Below, one piece after another: positions 23,013 to 35,904 of a DNA stretch of 64,000 nt (position 1 is the stretch's first letter; every line of letters starts with the position of its first letter). The notes beneath the pieces were generated by a model. The model was not told the DNA's origin and ran no database searches. It saw only the letters and a list, made by a program, of their open reading frames with translations. The translations under genes were made by a program, and so were the position numbers. The stretch comes from Microcebus murinus (taxonomy: Eukaryota; Chordata; Mammalia; Primates; Cheirogaleidae). The DNA lies in NCBI RefSeq assembly GCF_040939455.1, contig NC_134136.1, positions 101,172,014 to 101,236,013 of the forward strand, in the 5' to 3' direction.

Positions 23013-23954
23013 GCACACAATTTTTGACCTTTATCACAGTTTATTGGGTTGAAGTAGAATTATAATGCTAAGGTATGCATTCTTTCTTCTATTTTCTCCT
23101 TCAAATTGCTTCATAAAACATCTACTATTTCTTGAATACTCATTGTATTAATATTTGATAACTGAACATTACCTAATTTTGAGTCACATTCCTTTCACAT
23201 TTCCTGGAGGATAGCATGGTAACTCAAAATAATTATCAAACATATTATTTTAATAGAAATATATATTCTGTTCCAACATCCAGATAAGACAGAGGAAAAT
23301 CATGAAGAGACAGTGAAATAAGAAGCCTAGAACTGAACATTATGCCTTTACACCTACAAAAATAAATGAAATATTAATTTTATGTTTGATACTATTACAA
23401 TAAAAATAGTTTAGTTTTTCCTCTTCCAATAGGTAAACATAACAATTTTTATTTTACTTATACTTGGGTTCCTATTCATTGTGTTGAGGACTCAATTGAA
23501 GACAAAATGCATATTTTAGAATGAGGCTAAAGAGAAGACTCAAAGATTAGGAGCAAACCAGTCTACATTACCCCATGGTGGCAGGAAGTTAAAGGAGGCA
23601 GCATCAATAGAAACTGTCAGATGTAGCAGCTCTCTGTTTCTAACTAGATCATCTCAAAGGCAATTATTTCTACTTGATCTCTACCAGTGCCCTTCCCTAA
23701 GGTCGATAAAAGGGAAAAGAGAACATGGCAGAAAATGGGGCTTTTATAAATGCATAAAAATCAGAAAACAGAATAAATAGAACCAACAGAGAATATTCTC
23801 CCAATTCTCCACCAAACCTGGGTCCTTTCTAAGAGTGAGAATCTTAGCAACTATAAACAAGAGGCTTTTTCTCATGTATAGAAAGAAAGGTGATGCATTT
23901 AAAGCACATTGTAAATGTTAAAAGTTCTGCATCACATATACTCACCAGCAAACT
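23013..23954. other. Unassigned sequence
   Basis: No gene or repeat recognised between the L1M and the next L1 tail. Confidence 0.4.
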
Positions 23955-24210
23955 GCTATTAACTGAGCAGGACCTAAGTGGACACATAGGTACTACAGTA
24001 ATAGGGTAGTGGGCAGGTGGGAGGGGGGAGGGGGCGGGTATATACATACATAATGAGTGAGATGTGCTCCATCTGGGGGATGGTCATGCTGGAAACTCAG
24101 ACTTGTGGGGGGAGGAGGGGAAAGGGTATTTATTGAAACCTTAAAATCTGTACCCCCATAATATGCCAAAATAAAAAAATAAAATAAAATACCATCTGTA
24201 CAGGAAAAAA
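23955..24210 (+). mobile_element. L1 3' UTR fragment, 5' truncated
   Basis: Contains the guanine-rich tract GTGGGAGGGGGGAGGGGGCG at about 24017-24037, 'gatgtgctccatctggggga', 'ctgtacccccataatatgcc' and an A-rich tail from about 24171. The tail phrase matches that of the L1 ending at 53328, so both belong to related lemur L1s. Confidence 0.8.
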
Positions 24211-25100
24211 AAAAGTTCCGTGCAAATATACAGGTTATTAAGATGTTTTGGAAGATATCATTTTATATATAAGATATTCTTAGAAAACTATAAAGCTTTA
24301 AGTGTTACAGAATTATGAGTTATTATCAAAAGAAAGCATGACCGTAATTTGGAGGAAATTGAGCAGTCTGCTTCAGGATAAGTTCTTCCTTTTCAAAACA
24401 AGGGAGGATATAATTGAAAAAATAAACATATAACATTAATTGATTTAAAGTCATTTTCAATCTTTAGAAATAAATTTATATGCATATATATTAACTATGA
24501 ACATATATTCCAATGGTGAGATATTAATTAATTTCCACTCTTAAAAAGATGTTTATATAATATTTCATTAGTTTATTTATTTATGTATACAATTATAGCT
24601 ATGTTGCTAAAAATGAAGCAAAGCCTAGATTGATTAGGCATCCTCTTCCAAATTTAAGCTTACTTTAATTTTCCAGGTTATTTAAACAAAACTTAGTTTA
24701 GAAATGATATGTTGCCATAAAATGCTGATCTCAATGGGATACTAGTGATTGTTTCTCAAACTGTCTTGCCTTGTGGGATAGGAAAAAGAAGCAATTGACT
24801 TTGTGTTGGTTTTGCTACTTGTTAACTATTGGAAAATAGGTAGGAAGCTAATGAAGTTACAGATGCTTTACACTTGTCATTCTGAACATTTACTGGGAAA
24901 ACTGAACAGCTCAGAGGAGCAAATCTTGTATTTATAATGCCTAGTCTCTTGAAAAGTATATACACAAACACTTGATTAGTTAAGAGCCACCAATTGACCT
25001 TTCTTTCTTTACACTACTTGAACTACAGGAACATTAATTATAAAACTTCTGGACTTCTGGAAAGGAACTGCTTATATATTACTTTCTTTTTTCTTTTCTT

Positions 25101-25102
<2 letters not shown>
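24211..25102. other. Unassigned AT-rich sequence
   Basis: Nothing recognised. Multiple ATATAT patches around 24470-24600. Confidence 0.4.
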
Positions 25103-25138
<36 letters not shown>

Positions 25139-25251
25139 ATGAGGTCTCACTATGTTGCCAAGGCTGCTCTCAAACTCCTGGCCTCAAGCAATGCTCCAGC
25201 TTCAGCCTCCCCAGTGCTAGGATTACAGGCATGAGTCACCATGCCTGGTTG
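25103..25251 (-). mobile_element. Free left Alu monomer (FLAM-like)
   Basis: A 32-bp T tract (25103-25134) is followed by about 115 bp of Alu left-arm complement ('gaggtctcactatgttgcca' to 'accatgcctggttg'). There is no second arm, as in early monomeric 7SL-derived SINEs. Confidence 0.75.
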
Positions 25252-25519
25252 TTTTGTATATTTCTTCTTCTTAGCGTATCTCAAGGAGCTATGATAATTT
25301 AGTCTGATAAAATATCTAGAAAAATAAATGCATAATATTAGCAGGAGAATGGAAAATGGATCAGTGAAACAGAATTGGGCAGCAAGACCCAGAAACACAT
25401 ATACGTAAAGTTGAGCGTTTGATAAAGATGCTATTTTAAACCAGCATGGGAAAAACATAAGTTTGCTTAAAAGGTGAGCCAATTTGATACTTATTTGCAA
25501 AAAATAAAAGTAAATTAAA

Positions 25520-26470
25520 GGTGGTTCTGTAACTTACACTATTCATAAAAATAAAATTCCAAATGAGTTAAAGACTTAAGAAAAGATAAGATTAAGGGTT
25601 AGAAGAAAAAGACAATGTTTAGGATCTTGAACTAGTAATGGCTTCTTTAAAACAGGACAGAAAAAAAATTTTAAATTAAGTAATTATGCAATTTGACTAT
25701 ATTAAATTTATATTGCAAATGCTAGCATAAAATTTATAAACAAAATGGAAGACTATAGGATACTATTTTAAAAATATATAACAGACAGAAGGTAAGCATC
25801 AATACCATGCAAGTTATTACTAGAAATCATAAAAAATAAAGCAATAAAATTGAAAAGTGGACAAATTCACAAGAAGCAATTCACAGAAAGAATTTCATAA
25901 AATAGTACACATGATTGATAACAGATTAAAAGATGCAATAGCAATAAGCGGAATTAAAATTTAAAGAAAAACAATCTATACACATCATTGCTTTTAACCC
26001 ATCAGAACAATAAAAACTTACAAATTCCGAAAATACCATTGTTAATATGACTGGAGAAGATTACGGTCTTTCCCACACTGCTATTGAGCGTATAATTGGT
26101 TCTTTGGTAAAATGGTTAAGCATAGAAACCTACATAGCTCATGATTTTGAAGTTTCACTTCTCACTTTTTGTCAGAATAATATGGAAAAACTGAAATATG
26201 TATGCATAGAATTTGTATTTCATCTTTGTAATAACTTAAAAACAATTTAATTTTCCATCAGTAATGAGAAACTAAAAAAACGTTGAATATACACACTATA
26301 GAATAGTATTAAGTAGTGAAAAGGAATGAGCCATAACTCAACAAATACATGTATATATAACTCCACAGGACACATTGCTGAGTTTAAAAAGTATGCTGCA
26401 TGAATCGTGTATATAAAAACAACAATAAAAAAATACACCAAACACTAATACCACTTCAACATATTCTATA
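25520..26470 (+). mobile_element. Old L1M ORF2/3' fragment
   Basis: The text follows an old L1 ORF2 end: 'aattccaaatgagttaaagact', 'ggcttctttaaaacaggaca', 'gaatagtattaagtagtgaaaaggaatgag' and 'aagtatgctgcatgaatcgtg', diverged and with indels. No usable frame remains. Confidence 0.6.
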
Positions 26471-27474
26471 TGTTTTCATTTCATTTAAAAGGAACATAGT
26501 AATACTTTATTCTGTATATATAAGCATATATAAAATAATGGCATATGGAATAAAATAAAATCACAGACCTCATGGATATTTAATTCTAGTGGGACATTTG
26601 GATCATAAACAAGATAAATGGAAAGGCGTACAGTACATAAGATAATGACAAATGCCAAAGGGAAATGATAATGCAGACGAGGGTGATAGGAAGTGTGAGG
26701 GGCAGAGCAAAACATTTAAATTTGGTTGCCAGAAAAACCATCACTAAAAAGATATTTTTATAGAAACTTGTATAAAATGACAAGTGAGCCATAAAGCTAT
26801 CAGGGAGAGGATTCCAGGCAGAGGGTGCAAGGCCCTGAGAAGGGAACATGCCTGACATATTCGAGAAAGAACAAACAAGTTACTGGGACTGGAAGTGGAA
26901 TGAATGTGATGTATATGAAGTCAGACAGTAATGCGACAGGTTGGGAGTACATAGCGGATAAGCTCTTGACTATCATAGGAAGGACTTTGGCTTTTACCTT
27001 AAGGGAGATGAGAAGCCACTGCAGAATGCTGAGCTCAAAAGTAACATCATCTGACTTAATTTTTAACATAATTATCTAGACTACTATCTTGAGAATAGAC
27101 TGAAGGGGAGAAAGATAAAAACTGTGGCAGTTAGATGATTACTGAAAGCTGGCCAAGACTTGATGGCAGTTTATCATAAGAGTGGAGAGGGGGAAACAAC
27201 TATTATTTGAAGGTTTAGTCTACAGGATTTGCTAACAAAGAAGGTATGAGATGTGAAAGAAAATAAAAAGTCAAGAATGGCATCAAGATTTTTTTACCTG
27301 AACAACTGAAAGTAAGGAATTACCATTAACTAAGGTGAAAAAGACTGGAAAAGGGACAGCTTTGTATAGGGGAAACCAGGTGGTCAATGTTGTACATGTT
27401 AAGCTTGAAATATCAGAAAGTATCACACATAAATATAAAGAATTCCAGGCTAAAGATACACATTCAGTAGTCAT

Positions 27475-27478
<4 letters not shown>

Positions 27479-27536
<58 letters not shown>
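27479..27536 (+). repeat. Pure (A)58 tract inside L2
   Basis: Fifty-eight uninterrupted adenines. On the L2 coding strand (minus) they replace about eight bases directly before GCTGATGAC, the codons for Ala-Asp-Asp of the reverse-transcriptase active site. No SINE body or flanking duplication is attached. Confidence 0.97.
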
Positions 27537-27541
<5 letters not shown>

Positions 27542-28692
27542 TTAAAGGTATGCTCCTGGATGAAGATCTAGGATTTGGTGACAAAGGAGTGAGTGTAGAT
27601 AGAACAGAGGTTTCAGAAATGACTCCGAGGGCAATCCAACATGTAGAAGTGAAGGCCATGACCTGGGAAAAGATGATGAGCTCAGTAGCCAGAAAACAAA
27701 AGGGAAAACAGGTGTGTATGAAGTTCTGGAAACCAAGTTAATAAGAGCATTTCAGGAATGAGAGATTGATCCACTCTATCAAGAGCTGCTGATAGGGCAA
27801 ATAGTGTGAATGCTAAGAACTACCCATTGTATTTAACGATGGAACTTTTTGATGACCTAGATATGGGAAGTTTTGGCAGGTTGAAAAATGAGGGTTCTAG
27901 AGAAATCAAAAGATAACAGCTGGAGACAGCAAGTGTTAAGAAAAATCTTAAGGGATTTTGCTATTGGGGAAAGGAAGAAAATATGGTTTTAGCTGAAGCT
28001 AGAAGTGATGTCAATTTAGGGAGAAATTATAACCTATATTAATGTAGATGGAAATGATTTAGTAAATTGAAATTTGTTGGTTCAGGAGAAACAGAGGGTC
28101 TTACTAAGGCAAAGTACCTGACTAGGTGGAAAACAAATATGAGCCATTAATGGAGGACTGGGCCTTATTTAGAGATATGGACAGTTCATCCACAGAAAAT
28201 CTAGAGCATATAGACACAGATAAAGGTGAGTGGGTAGATGTGGTGGTGAAAAACTTGTATTTTATTCTGATTGCTTTATTATTTTCAGTGTGATGGGATA
28301 CAACTTCATCAGCTAAGAGTGACAATGAGAAAGGAGGTATTGAGAATGTGAAGAGAAAGAAAAATATCTAAAGTAATGCCCTAAGAAAGAATAGACTAGG
28401 GAAATATACTACGATTGTTGGGTAGCATTAGGATCACATAAAGTGAATTACAGTGAATTCAAGTGGATGTAAATACCACAGCATGTGTTTGGACCCCATT
28501 ATTTTTAACTATGTGGGTGCTTTCAAGACATAGAGAAAAAAGTGGATTTAATCAGTTGTAGTGTATTCAAAAAATTATGACCTAGTGAGAGAAGGGTATG
28601 AGCTTTGAGGACCTATAGAAGGTAGGAGTAGTAATGATTGAGCATGGAACTTAAGTTGGGTTAGTAAAGAAAGTAAGAACAAGAGAGATTAT

Positions 28693-29425
28693 GTTTTTTT
28701 TTTCCAGCATATTATGAAGGTACAAATGTTAAGGTTACGTATATTGCACATGCACCCCTCCCACCTGCCTGACACCCAATAAATGTTATTCCTATATGTC
28801 CACTTAAGTGTTGATCCGTTAATACCAATTTGATGGTGAGTACATGTGGTGCTTGTTTTTCCATTCTTGAGATACATCACTTAGTAGAATGGGTTCCAGC
28901 TCTATCCAGGAAAATACAAGAAGTGCTATATCATCATTGTTTCTTAAAGCTGAATAGTACTCCATGGTATACATATACCACATTTTATTAATCCACTCAT
29001 GTATTGATGGGCACCTGGGTTGTTTCCACACCTTTGTGATTGTGAACTGAGCTGCTATAAACATTTGAGTGCAGGTGTCCCATTTGTAGGGTGTCATTTG
29101 ATCTTTTGGGTAGATGCCCAGTAGTGGAATTGCTCGATGAAATGGTAGATCCACTTGTATCGCTTTAAGGTATCTCCATATTGCTTTCCACAGAGGCTGA
29201 ACCATGTTTGTAGTCTCACCAGCAGTGTAGGAGTGTTCCTATCTCTCCACATCCACGCCAACATTTATTGTTTTGGGACTTTTTGATAAAGGCCATTCTT
29301 ACTGGAGATAAGTGATATCTCATTGCAGTTTTGATTTGCATTTCCCTGATGATTAGAGATGTTGAGCATTTTTTCATATGTTTGTTGGCCTTTATTCTGT
29401 CTTCTTTTGAAAAATTTCTGTTCAT
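28693..29425 (-). mobile_element. 5'-truncated L1, relatively young
   Basis: The minus-strand L1 3' end has a T run at 28693-28701 (poly(A) complement), a short 3' UTR and the C-terminal ORF2 region. Near-duplicate flanks GAGAGATTA (28683-28691) and GAGAGATAA (29426-29434) are probable target duplications. It interrupts the L2. Confidence 0.85.
28819..29425 (-). pseudogene. L1 ORF2 C-terminal fragment
   Basis: Two long minus-strand frames, 29425-29216 and 29205-28819, encode the end of the L1 endonuclease/reverse-transcriptase protein, downstream of the RT domain. Recognisable stretches include [19 protein letters not shown] and IHEWINKMWYMYTMEYYSAL. A single frame change near 29210 separates them. 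The small number of disruptions shows that this copy is younger than the other L1 pieces in the window. Confidence 0.85.
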
Positions 29426-30100
29426 GAGAGATAAGAAAAAGAATTATAGGATCAATGGATTGAAGGTAAACTTGTAGTTGAGTTGAGATAGTATGTTGAA
29501 AGACTGGGTGGTATTTGAACAGCAGGAGGCTTGAACTGAGATTCTGAAGGGGTTATCCTGTGGCCATTAGTTTCTGGTTAAGGTATGGTAGAAGACAAAA
29601 TCAATGGATGAAAGAGAGGTAAGGGACTGATAATTGAGACTATTTGAACAGTCATCAAAATGGATATTGGAATCAACTCTAATCATGATAGTAATATACA
29701 AGAAAACACTAATGAATCAGGAACCAAAATATTTGTATAATAACAGGTATGAGCCTAAAGAGCTGTGGATGAATGCAATAATGAATAGTGGATATTATAT
29801 CCTGATGACATGAGATTCAAATATCGAGATAATTTAAGGAAGAGAGAGGGAGAATGGTCTGGAAGCAACAATAAAGAGAAATCCTACTTGTAGTCCCCAA
29901 AAGAAGAGAAGTATAGGAAGAAAACAGTCACCACTTATGAAGGTGTCAGGGGAAGTTTTATTTTGAGGAAGAATTCCTCATTTTCAGTTTGAGAAAGAAG
30001 AGGAAGAAAATCTTTTGAGTAAAGGTTGAGATTTTTGCTGATAATGGATCTTGAAGTACAATAGATAAGGGTGAAATAATTTCAGTAGGTGGGAAGGGGT

Positions 30101-31196
30101 GTATGTTTTATGACCAATTCCCCAAAGTTCATTCTACAGTCTTCTTTGTTCTGCTGTATGCCCCAGGAATCTGACTCCTATGGGCCACATCACCTAGGCC
30201 TCTTTGCTGTCCATATTTGTCTGGGTTTGACCAAGAGGAAGCATTATTAGGTGATTGAATACTGGGAAGAAAGAAAGGAGAGGGATATTTATGCTTTTCG
30301 TTCCTACTCTGTCCCTGCCTTAGGCCATTTTTCTGACAATGTCTGCTCCCCTTCAGCACTATAGAACCTCATTGTCCTCTTTCCTTTCTCCAGCTTTTAC
30401 TAAGCCCCCTAAACGCTCTTTCCTTCCATTGTCCTTATAATGGCTTGGTTTCTTGTGGTTTGTCTCTTGGTACATCAGAATCCTGTGTTGCTTCCCTTAG
30501 GTCTCTACTCAGATCTCTGTAAATTGTCCCTTCATCAAATCATTTCACATGAACCATCTGAGTGGAATTCTCTTTCATGGTAGAAACCTGATTAATTCAG
30601 TTGGCACATGGGGTCAGAACAGAGCTATATGTAGATTCTAATTACCAGGATGACCACAGATTCCTATGGTGACTTCCAAGAAAGGGATAAAGGGTATGGA
30701 GCAATCATTGTTGGCTTTCCCAAGGCAGAAGATATCTGATTGGTCAACAAAAAGTGGGAGATTTTTGCCAGGAGCATGTAGATTGCTAGATCTCTAACTT
30801 GATTTCTGCCAATGGAAACATACAATCCTGCAAGGGATGGTCTTAATACAAGTGTATGGGGTTATTATTGACTTGTTTATTGACATTCAGAAGATAAAAA
30901 AATTTAAATAATATGCAGCCTAAAATCATAAAAATAAAATGCATGGAAACAAAAGGTGATATTAACCAATTGAATGAATGTACTTACAGGTGCTTAATGT
31001 TTGCTATACATGTAACAATGGGAACACATGATTTCAAGTCTGAAGATAAATATAGAGAACTTCACTGGAGAAAAAGTGTAGTTATATGACATATTTTAAT
31101 GCAATAAGTACTTGATAAATAACTTTTCTAAATATTATAAAAGGTAAAGTCCTTCCATACTTTAATCAATATTTGAAACAGTAAAATTTTGAATAC
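30101..31196. other. Unassigned sequence
   Basis: A pyrimidine-rich patch lies at 30360-30560. The block 30570-30850 has LTR-like texture ('ttaattcagttggcacatgg') but could not be assigned. Confidence 0.35.
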
Positions 31197-31213
31197 AAAA
31201 GTATTCAAATGTT

Positions 31214-31568
31214 GGCCGGGTGCGGTGGCTCACGCCTGTAATCCTAGCACTCTGGGAGGCCGAGGCGGGCGGATTGCTCAAGGTCAGGAGTTCAAAACCA
31301 GCCTGAGCGAGACCCCGTCTCTACCATAAAAATAGAAAGAAATTAATTGGCCAACTAATATATATATAATATAAAAATCAGCCGGGCATGGTGGCTCGTG
31401 CCTGTAGTCCCAGCTACTTGGGAGGCTGGGGCAGGAGGATCGCTTGAGCCCAGGAGTTTGAGGTTGCTGTGAGCTAGGCTGACACCACGGCACTCACTCT
31501 AGCCTAGGCAAGAAAGCGAGACTCTGTCTCAAAAAAAAAAACCAAAACAAAACAAAACAAAAAAACAA
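31214..31568 (+). mobile_element. Lemur-type dimeric Alu SINE
   Basis: Starts GGCCGGGTGCGGTGG and has the linker 'ccaactaatatatatataat' and the 'ctaggctgacaccacggc' segment. The tail is A-rich and interrupted by C. It is flanked by the exact 17-bp direct repeat AAAAGTATTCAAATGTT (31197-31213 and 31569-31585), which shows a complete and fairly recent insertion. Confidence 0.97.
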
Positions 31569-31585
31569 AAAAGTATTCAAATGTT

Positions 31586-33439
31586 AATTTAAAGCCTGCC
31601 TTAATAGTATCTGAGTTAGAGTTCAAGGAACATAGGCATAGCAGTTTCAAATCCTAAAAGAGAAGATGAGAGCAGGATCGAGATTTGGCTGACAGCTAAT
31701 CTCCTCATTTCTTTTTAACACTAGCCTGACTATTTGTTTCAACGGGCTCAAGATAATTTATTCTTTGAGACTGGTTCCAATTCTGGGTAGGAATTCTAAT
31801 GTAATGAGACTAATTACCACTGGAAACTTATAAAAATTAATCTTTTTTCTTTAATAGCCACAAAATCTAGTATATTTCTTGCAGCTAGTGTGTAATGATT
31901 GTGACTCAGAGCTAGTTTCTAGATTCTGCCCATTTATCCAGTGTCCATTTTTACATTTGTTACAAGACAATGTGCCTGAATTCTAGCTCATCGATTCCTT
32001 AATTTTTTGTCCTAATGTTTCTAGGTTCTATTATTTTGTCTCTTTAGGTCTTAGATGCATTAACCCTAGACTGTTTCTTCATGACTCTAGTAATACTTTT
32101 TGTTTGTTCTCTGATCCTCCTACTGCAGGGTATTTCTAAGAAACACTGTATCTGCATTTTTAACACAACTCATAGTCTTTAGCTTTACTCATGAGCTCTG
32201 TTGTCTTACCTGGCTCCAAAAAAAATAAAGGTATAAAATTTTCTGTGGTTTTCAATGATATATCAATATTTCCCAGTTGAGCACATGCAGAATTTAGTTT
32301 TCCTAAACAAGGTTATTTAATCTAATAGGTTTAAATGTTTTATGAATATATCAATTACCATAAAGAACAAAATAGAAGTGTATATGGATATTTGCTGGAG
32401 TGGAATTAGGTACAGAACAAATGTACCTCATCACAACACTGTATTACTGAATACAATCTTATTTCATCCTTCCTATATGCTTCTAGGAATATAATATGTG
32501 TGTCTGAGAAAAGAAATACATACCAGGAAATCATTTTGAAAGGTATTTCATACTGTGTCTCAAGCTATGCCTAATAGAGTCGCATATTATTTTGATTGGA
32601 AAATGTATTGAGTTCCCTTGAAGTGGTTAAAAAATGAGTACAAGGGGAAAATGTAATACTATGTAAAGAATAGGTAAAGTTGATACAAGAGAAATCAGAA
32701 CTTTTGGGAGAGAAAATCATTCTTCCTAAATTAAATGTGGAAAAAAATAATTCCCAACTTTTATTTCCTGCATTTGTAACAGTGTGAAAGGAATTGAATC
32801 TATTTCTACTCTTGTGACATTGATTAGTTCTCCCTTTTACTCACATTTTTATTCCTCTTTTAAAATATCTCCCACCTGCTCCTACCTAGCTGAGGATTTT
32901 TGCAGAACTAATAAAAAATAATCATTCTGGAAAACAAACTAAATTTTTTGTACATAGAAGAAGGGATATACATATAAATGGCTACATGCATATCTACCTA
33001 TAAATTTTTTTCAGCAATCTTTCTACTCACTCTCAAAAGGCCAAAAATTTATCAGTAAGCATATCCATAATTACTGATTGGTTTAGATCTCCTGATGACC
33101 CTAAAGATATTCCCATTTATCATGTTCACTGTGTAAAAATATTTGCTCATTGTATTTAGAATAGCACTCTGATTTCTTTATTGTTCACTACTCTATTGGT
33201 TTAATTTTTTCCCTGGGTATTTATGAATTTGAATTATTATGGGATCCATAAGATTGTTCTCAAGTCCACTGTATTTCAATATCTATTTATGTTTGATTTA
33301 AGGTGATATAAACCTGGTAGGATGGTTACTCCGCTCAAAGCGCATAGATAGAGAAGAGAAGCAACTCAAGTGAGACAGGAACTTTTTATTGGAAATTCAA
33401 TGTCTCACAGTATTCTTGGGAGGTTTGTAGAAACATTAC
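31586..33439. other. Unassigned AT-rich sequence
   Basis: The longest stretch in the window without a repeat I could recognise. Open frames are all short and of biased composition. Confidence 0.4.
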
Positions 33440-33865
33440 AATCTGAGTGTGGTAGACTGGATTATGCTGCCAACTCTTTGCTTCTCCCATGTTATATGAC
33501 TGTACATCTAAGCTCTATGTCATGTGACATTGAAGTGTCTTCCAGTAGAACTGGCAGAAAATATGTCCCCGCCTCATCCACTTTCACCAAATGAATGTGA
33601 CACAATGCCAGCTCTGAGTAGATGCTTTAAGAGGAATCTTGCATTTCCACTCACTCTCTTGAGCTCCTGCCATCTATCATGAAGAGAGCATGCCCTAAGG
33701 TGTTGTTTCTACTTCAGCTTGGATCTCAGAAAAAAAGATCTGTGAAGCATAATTGAACATGATCTCCTGCCTGAAAAAGAGCTGCCACAGCCAACTCATA
33801 AACACATAGGAAATAAATTAATGTTGTAGTCAACTGAAATTGTGAGCAAAAGTTGACTAATAAAT
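33440..33865 (+). repeat. MLT1-like MaLR LTR
   Basis: The sequence follows the MLT1 plan: a start near 'gagtgtggtagactggatta', a middle 'ctttaagaggaatcttgcat' and an end 'gagcaaaagttgact', with the A-rich polyadenylation region 'aggaaataaattaatgttgt' at about 33809. It is strongly diverged and its borders are approximate. Confidence 0.55.
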
Positions 33866-34275
33866 TGCAGTTTTGAGACTAGATCTGTACTATAGATCAC
33901 CATAGGACTGAGTCACCAAGGGAAGGCTCCCAGAAAATACCACACAGCATTTTCACTATAACCTGCTGACCAGAAATTAGTTACTTGCTTATGATCAGCT
34001 GCAAGGGACATTTTTCTTTTATTCTGCAAAGTCATTTGCCTTGTTAATTTTATAATACTGTGAAAGAAGGGAATGATCCTAAACATCAAGTAATTGTAAT
34101 TCAACAAAGAGTTTGCTTTAAAAATCAGTTAAGAAAAAATAAATACATTATTGTTAAAAAAAAGGAAGGCAAATTATATAAATGAGAAATTGAAAAGAAG
34201 AACTATAGTCAACAAAATTTAAGCTATGAAAGAAATATATACTGTAAATAAAGAATATCATTGCATTGGAATATA

Positions 34276-34300
34276 TGTGTGTGTGTGTGTGTTTGTGTGT
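34276..34300 (+). repeat. (TG)n microsatellite
   Basis: TG run with one T interruption. Confidence 0.9.
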
Positions 34301-34479
34301 ATCCCCAGTATTAGATATGATGAAATTATGAATGTTCATCTGCATTAATTTATATTATCCTTAAAAAGATTAAAATGACATTTATAAAGCAATATTTAAA
34401 ATAAAACATTGCCAGTGGAATGGTATTTATTTTAAAAAAAACCTTTCTTTAGTACAGTTGGACAATGTTTCAAAGCTAT

Positions 34480-35080
34480 TCAGAGGCTTAACTTAGCAGT
34501 TACATTTCTAAGAATTTGTCTTAAAGGGGTAACAAGAATTGTGAATAAAGGTTCTTATATAAGAGTGTTCAATACAAGGCAAATTGCAACATTGAAATCT
34601 TTAAAACACCACTAAAAAGCCAACAAGAGAGGACTGGTAAAATAAATTCTTCATCCATTCAATTTAATAATATCAGAAGGCTTTAAAAGAAAGTTAGGAA
34701 AAATGCATACTTTATAAACCATAACTCCAGTATTTGAATCAGTACTCTACCATATATTATCTTTGTGGCCAGGATCAAATTACTTATTCTCTTTAACTCC
34801 TAATTTTCTTATCTTTATAATGAAGATATTACCCACTTCAAATTGTTAATGTGCAGATTATTGAAATGTGTCTGTAAATTATTACATTAGAACCTGGCAC
34901 TCAGTCCATTGTGGCTATTATTATCATGATGAAACTATCAACATTATAATATTAGGATTATATTGTGTGTCATGTAAAATGTGTAAAACCTACTTTATAG
35001 AGCAGTACATGTGCTATAATTATAATTTTGTGGGAAATATATAGAAAAATGCATAAAAGAAAATATGATGGAAATTAAAT
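34480..35080 (+). mobile_element. Old L1M fragment interrupted by a MIR
   Basis: The part 34480-34720 reads as a diverged L1 ORF2 segment ('acatttctaagaatttgtct' and 'gactggtaaaataaattctt'). The part 34940-35080 resembles its continuation. The MIR at 34735-34930 lies between them. Confidence 0.5.
34735..34930 (+). mobile_element. MIR SINE
   Basis: The order matches MIR: diverged tRNA-like head, then 'tttgtggccaggatcaaatta', 'cttatctttataatgaagat' and the tail 'agaacctggcactcagtcca'. MIRs are tRNA-derived SINEs shared by mammals. Confidence 0.65.
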
Positions 35081-35887
35081 GATTTACATACTTTCTTCTT
35101 TTTGCAAATATATATAATTTTGTTAGTTTTCCAAAATGACCATTTGTTTCTTTCACTGTCAGAAAAATTATAATTTAATAGTCTCAGCAAACAAATTATA
35201 TAGGCAGTGACCTAGGCAATCAGTTTGCTATTATATTTAGAAATATATTAATACTTTGTCATCAAATATATCAAAGTAATGTATTTTTAAGAATCTTTAA
35301 GGCAATAGAGTAGGCATCTTATTCATTAAGAGGGGTTTTAAGGAGCAAGAACTTTTATGTTTATAACGATTCTGCATTTACAACTCCACATATCTTGTTA
35401 ATATTAATATATAGAAAAATGTATCAAGCAAACAGTCATATTCCAAAGGGATTCAGTAAAGACAGGGAGAAATCTGCAGAAAGGAAATTATAATTAGAAA
35501 AGCTTGGAGAAAAATGTACCTTCACACACCATGATGCCAACCTTATTTGGAGAGAGCTAGCTGATCATTGTGGTTAATCTACTGAAACTAAGCAAGGTGA
35601 AAAATGCTGCAATCATTCTGAGCCTGCCCTGGGATGTGAGGTAAATTCTGCTTAATATTCATGGCTCATGGAGCTGACTGGCTCATGAAGTCAGTGGCAA
35701 CCACACACACATGCACACACACATACTCACGTGCATGGTATGTACTCAAATTCTTATTGTTTCACTCATGGTTCTAAACCAAGCTTGTATTAAGTATAAA
35801 TTTTTAAAATATGAACTTTACATATTTTCTTTGTTTATCCCCTTCATAAGTAGAATAGGCATTCTTTCCTCAATGTTGAAGATGCTT
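35081..35887. other. Unassigned sequence
   Basis: Contains a short CA-rich run at 35703-35725. No gene or repeat recognised. Confidence 0.4.
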
Positions 35888-35904
35888 AATAAATCCTCAG
35901 TGCT

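Larger units (their letters stand above)
26560..30100 (-). mobile_element. LINE-2 (L2), long degenerate copy
   Basis: The complement follows the L2 consensus over a long distance. The 3'-proximal part is at 26560-27100 ('cttttaccttaagggagatgagaagccactgcag' on plus). The reverse-transcriptase domain spans 27100-28330, and poorly conserved upstream sequence extends to about 30100. L2 encodes a CR1-type reverse transcriptase; here the frame is destroyed. Two later events interrupt it: a 58-bp A tract at 27479-27536 and a truncated L1 at 28693-29425. The upstream limit is uncertain. Confidence 0.75.

Noticed and set aside
24994..25302. 102-codon plus-strand open frame
   Set aside because: It runs through the T tract (poly-Phe) and the antisense Alu monomer.
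25150..25500. 116-codon minus-strand frame
   Set aside because: Its C-terminal half is Alu sense sequence and the remainder is biased chance coding. No homology seen.
27335..27571. 78-codon frame with a poly-lysine run
   Set aside because: Poly-lysine comes from the (A)58 tract. The rest is antisense L2.
35530..35640. 5S rRNA-like phrase 'gaaactaagcaaggtg'
   Set aside because: Only about 16 bp resemble 5S rRNA; the rest does not follow it, so no rRNA gene or 5S-derived SINE is called.
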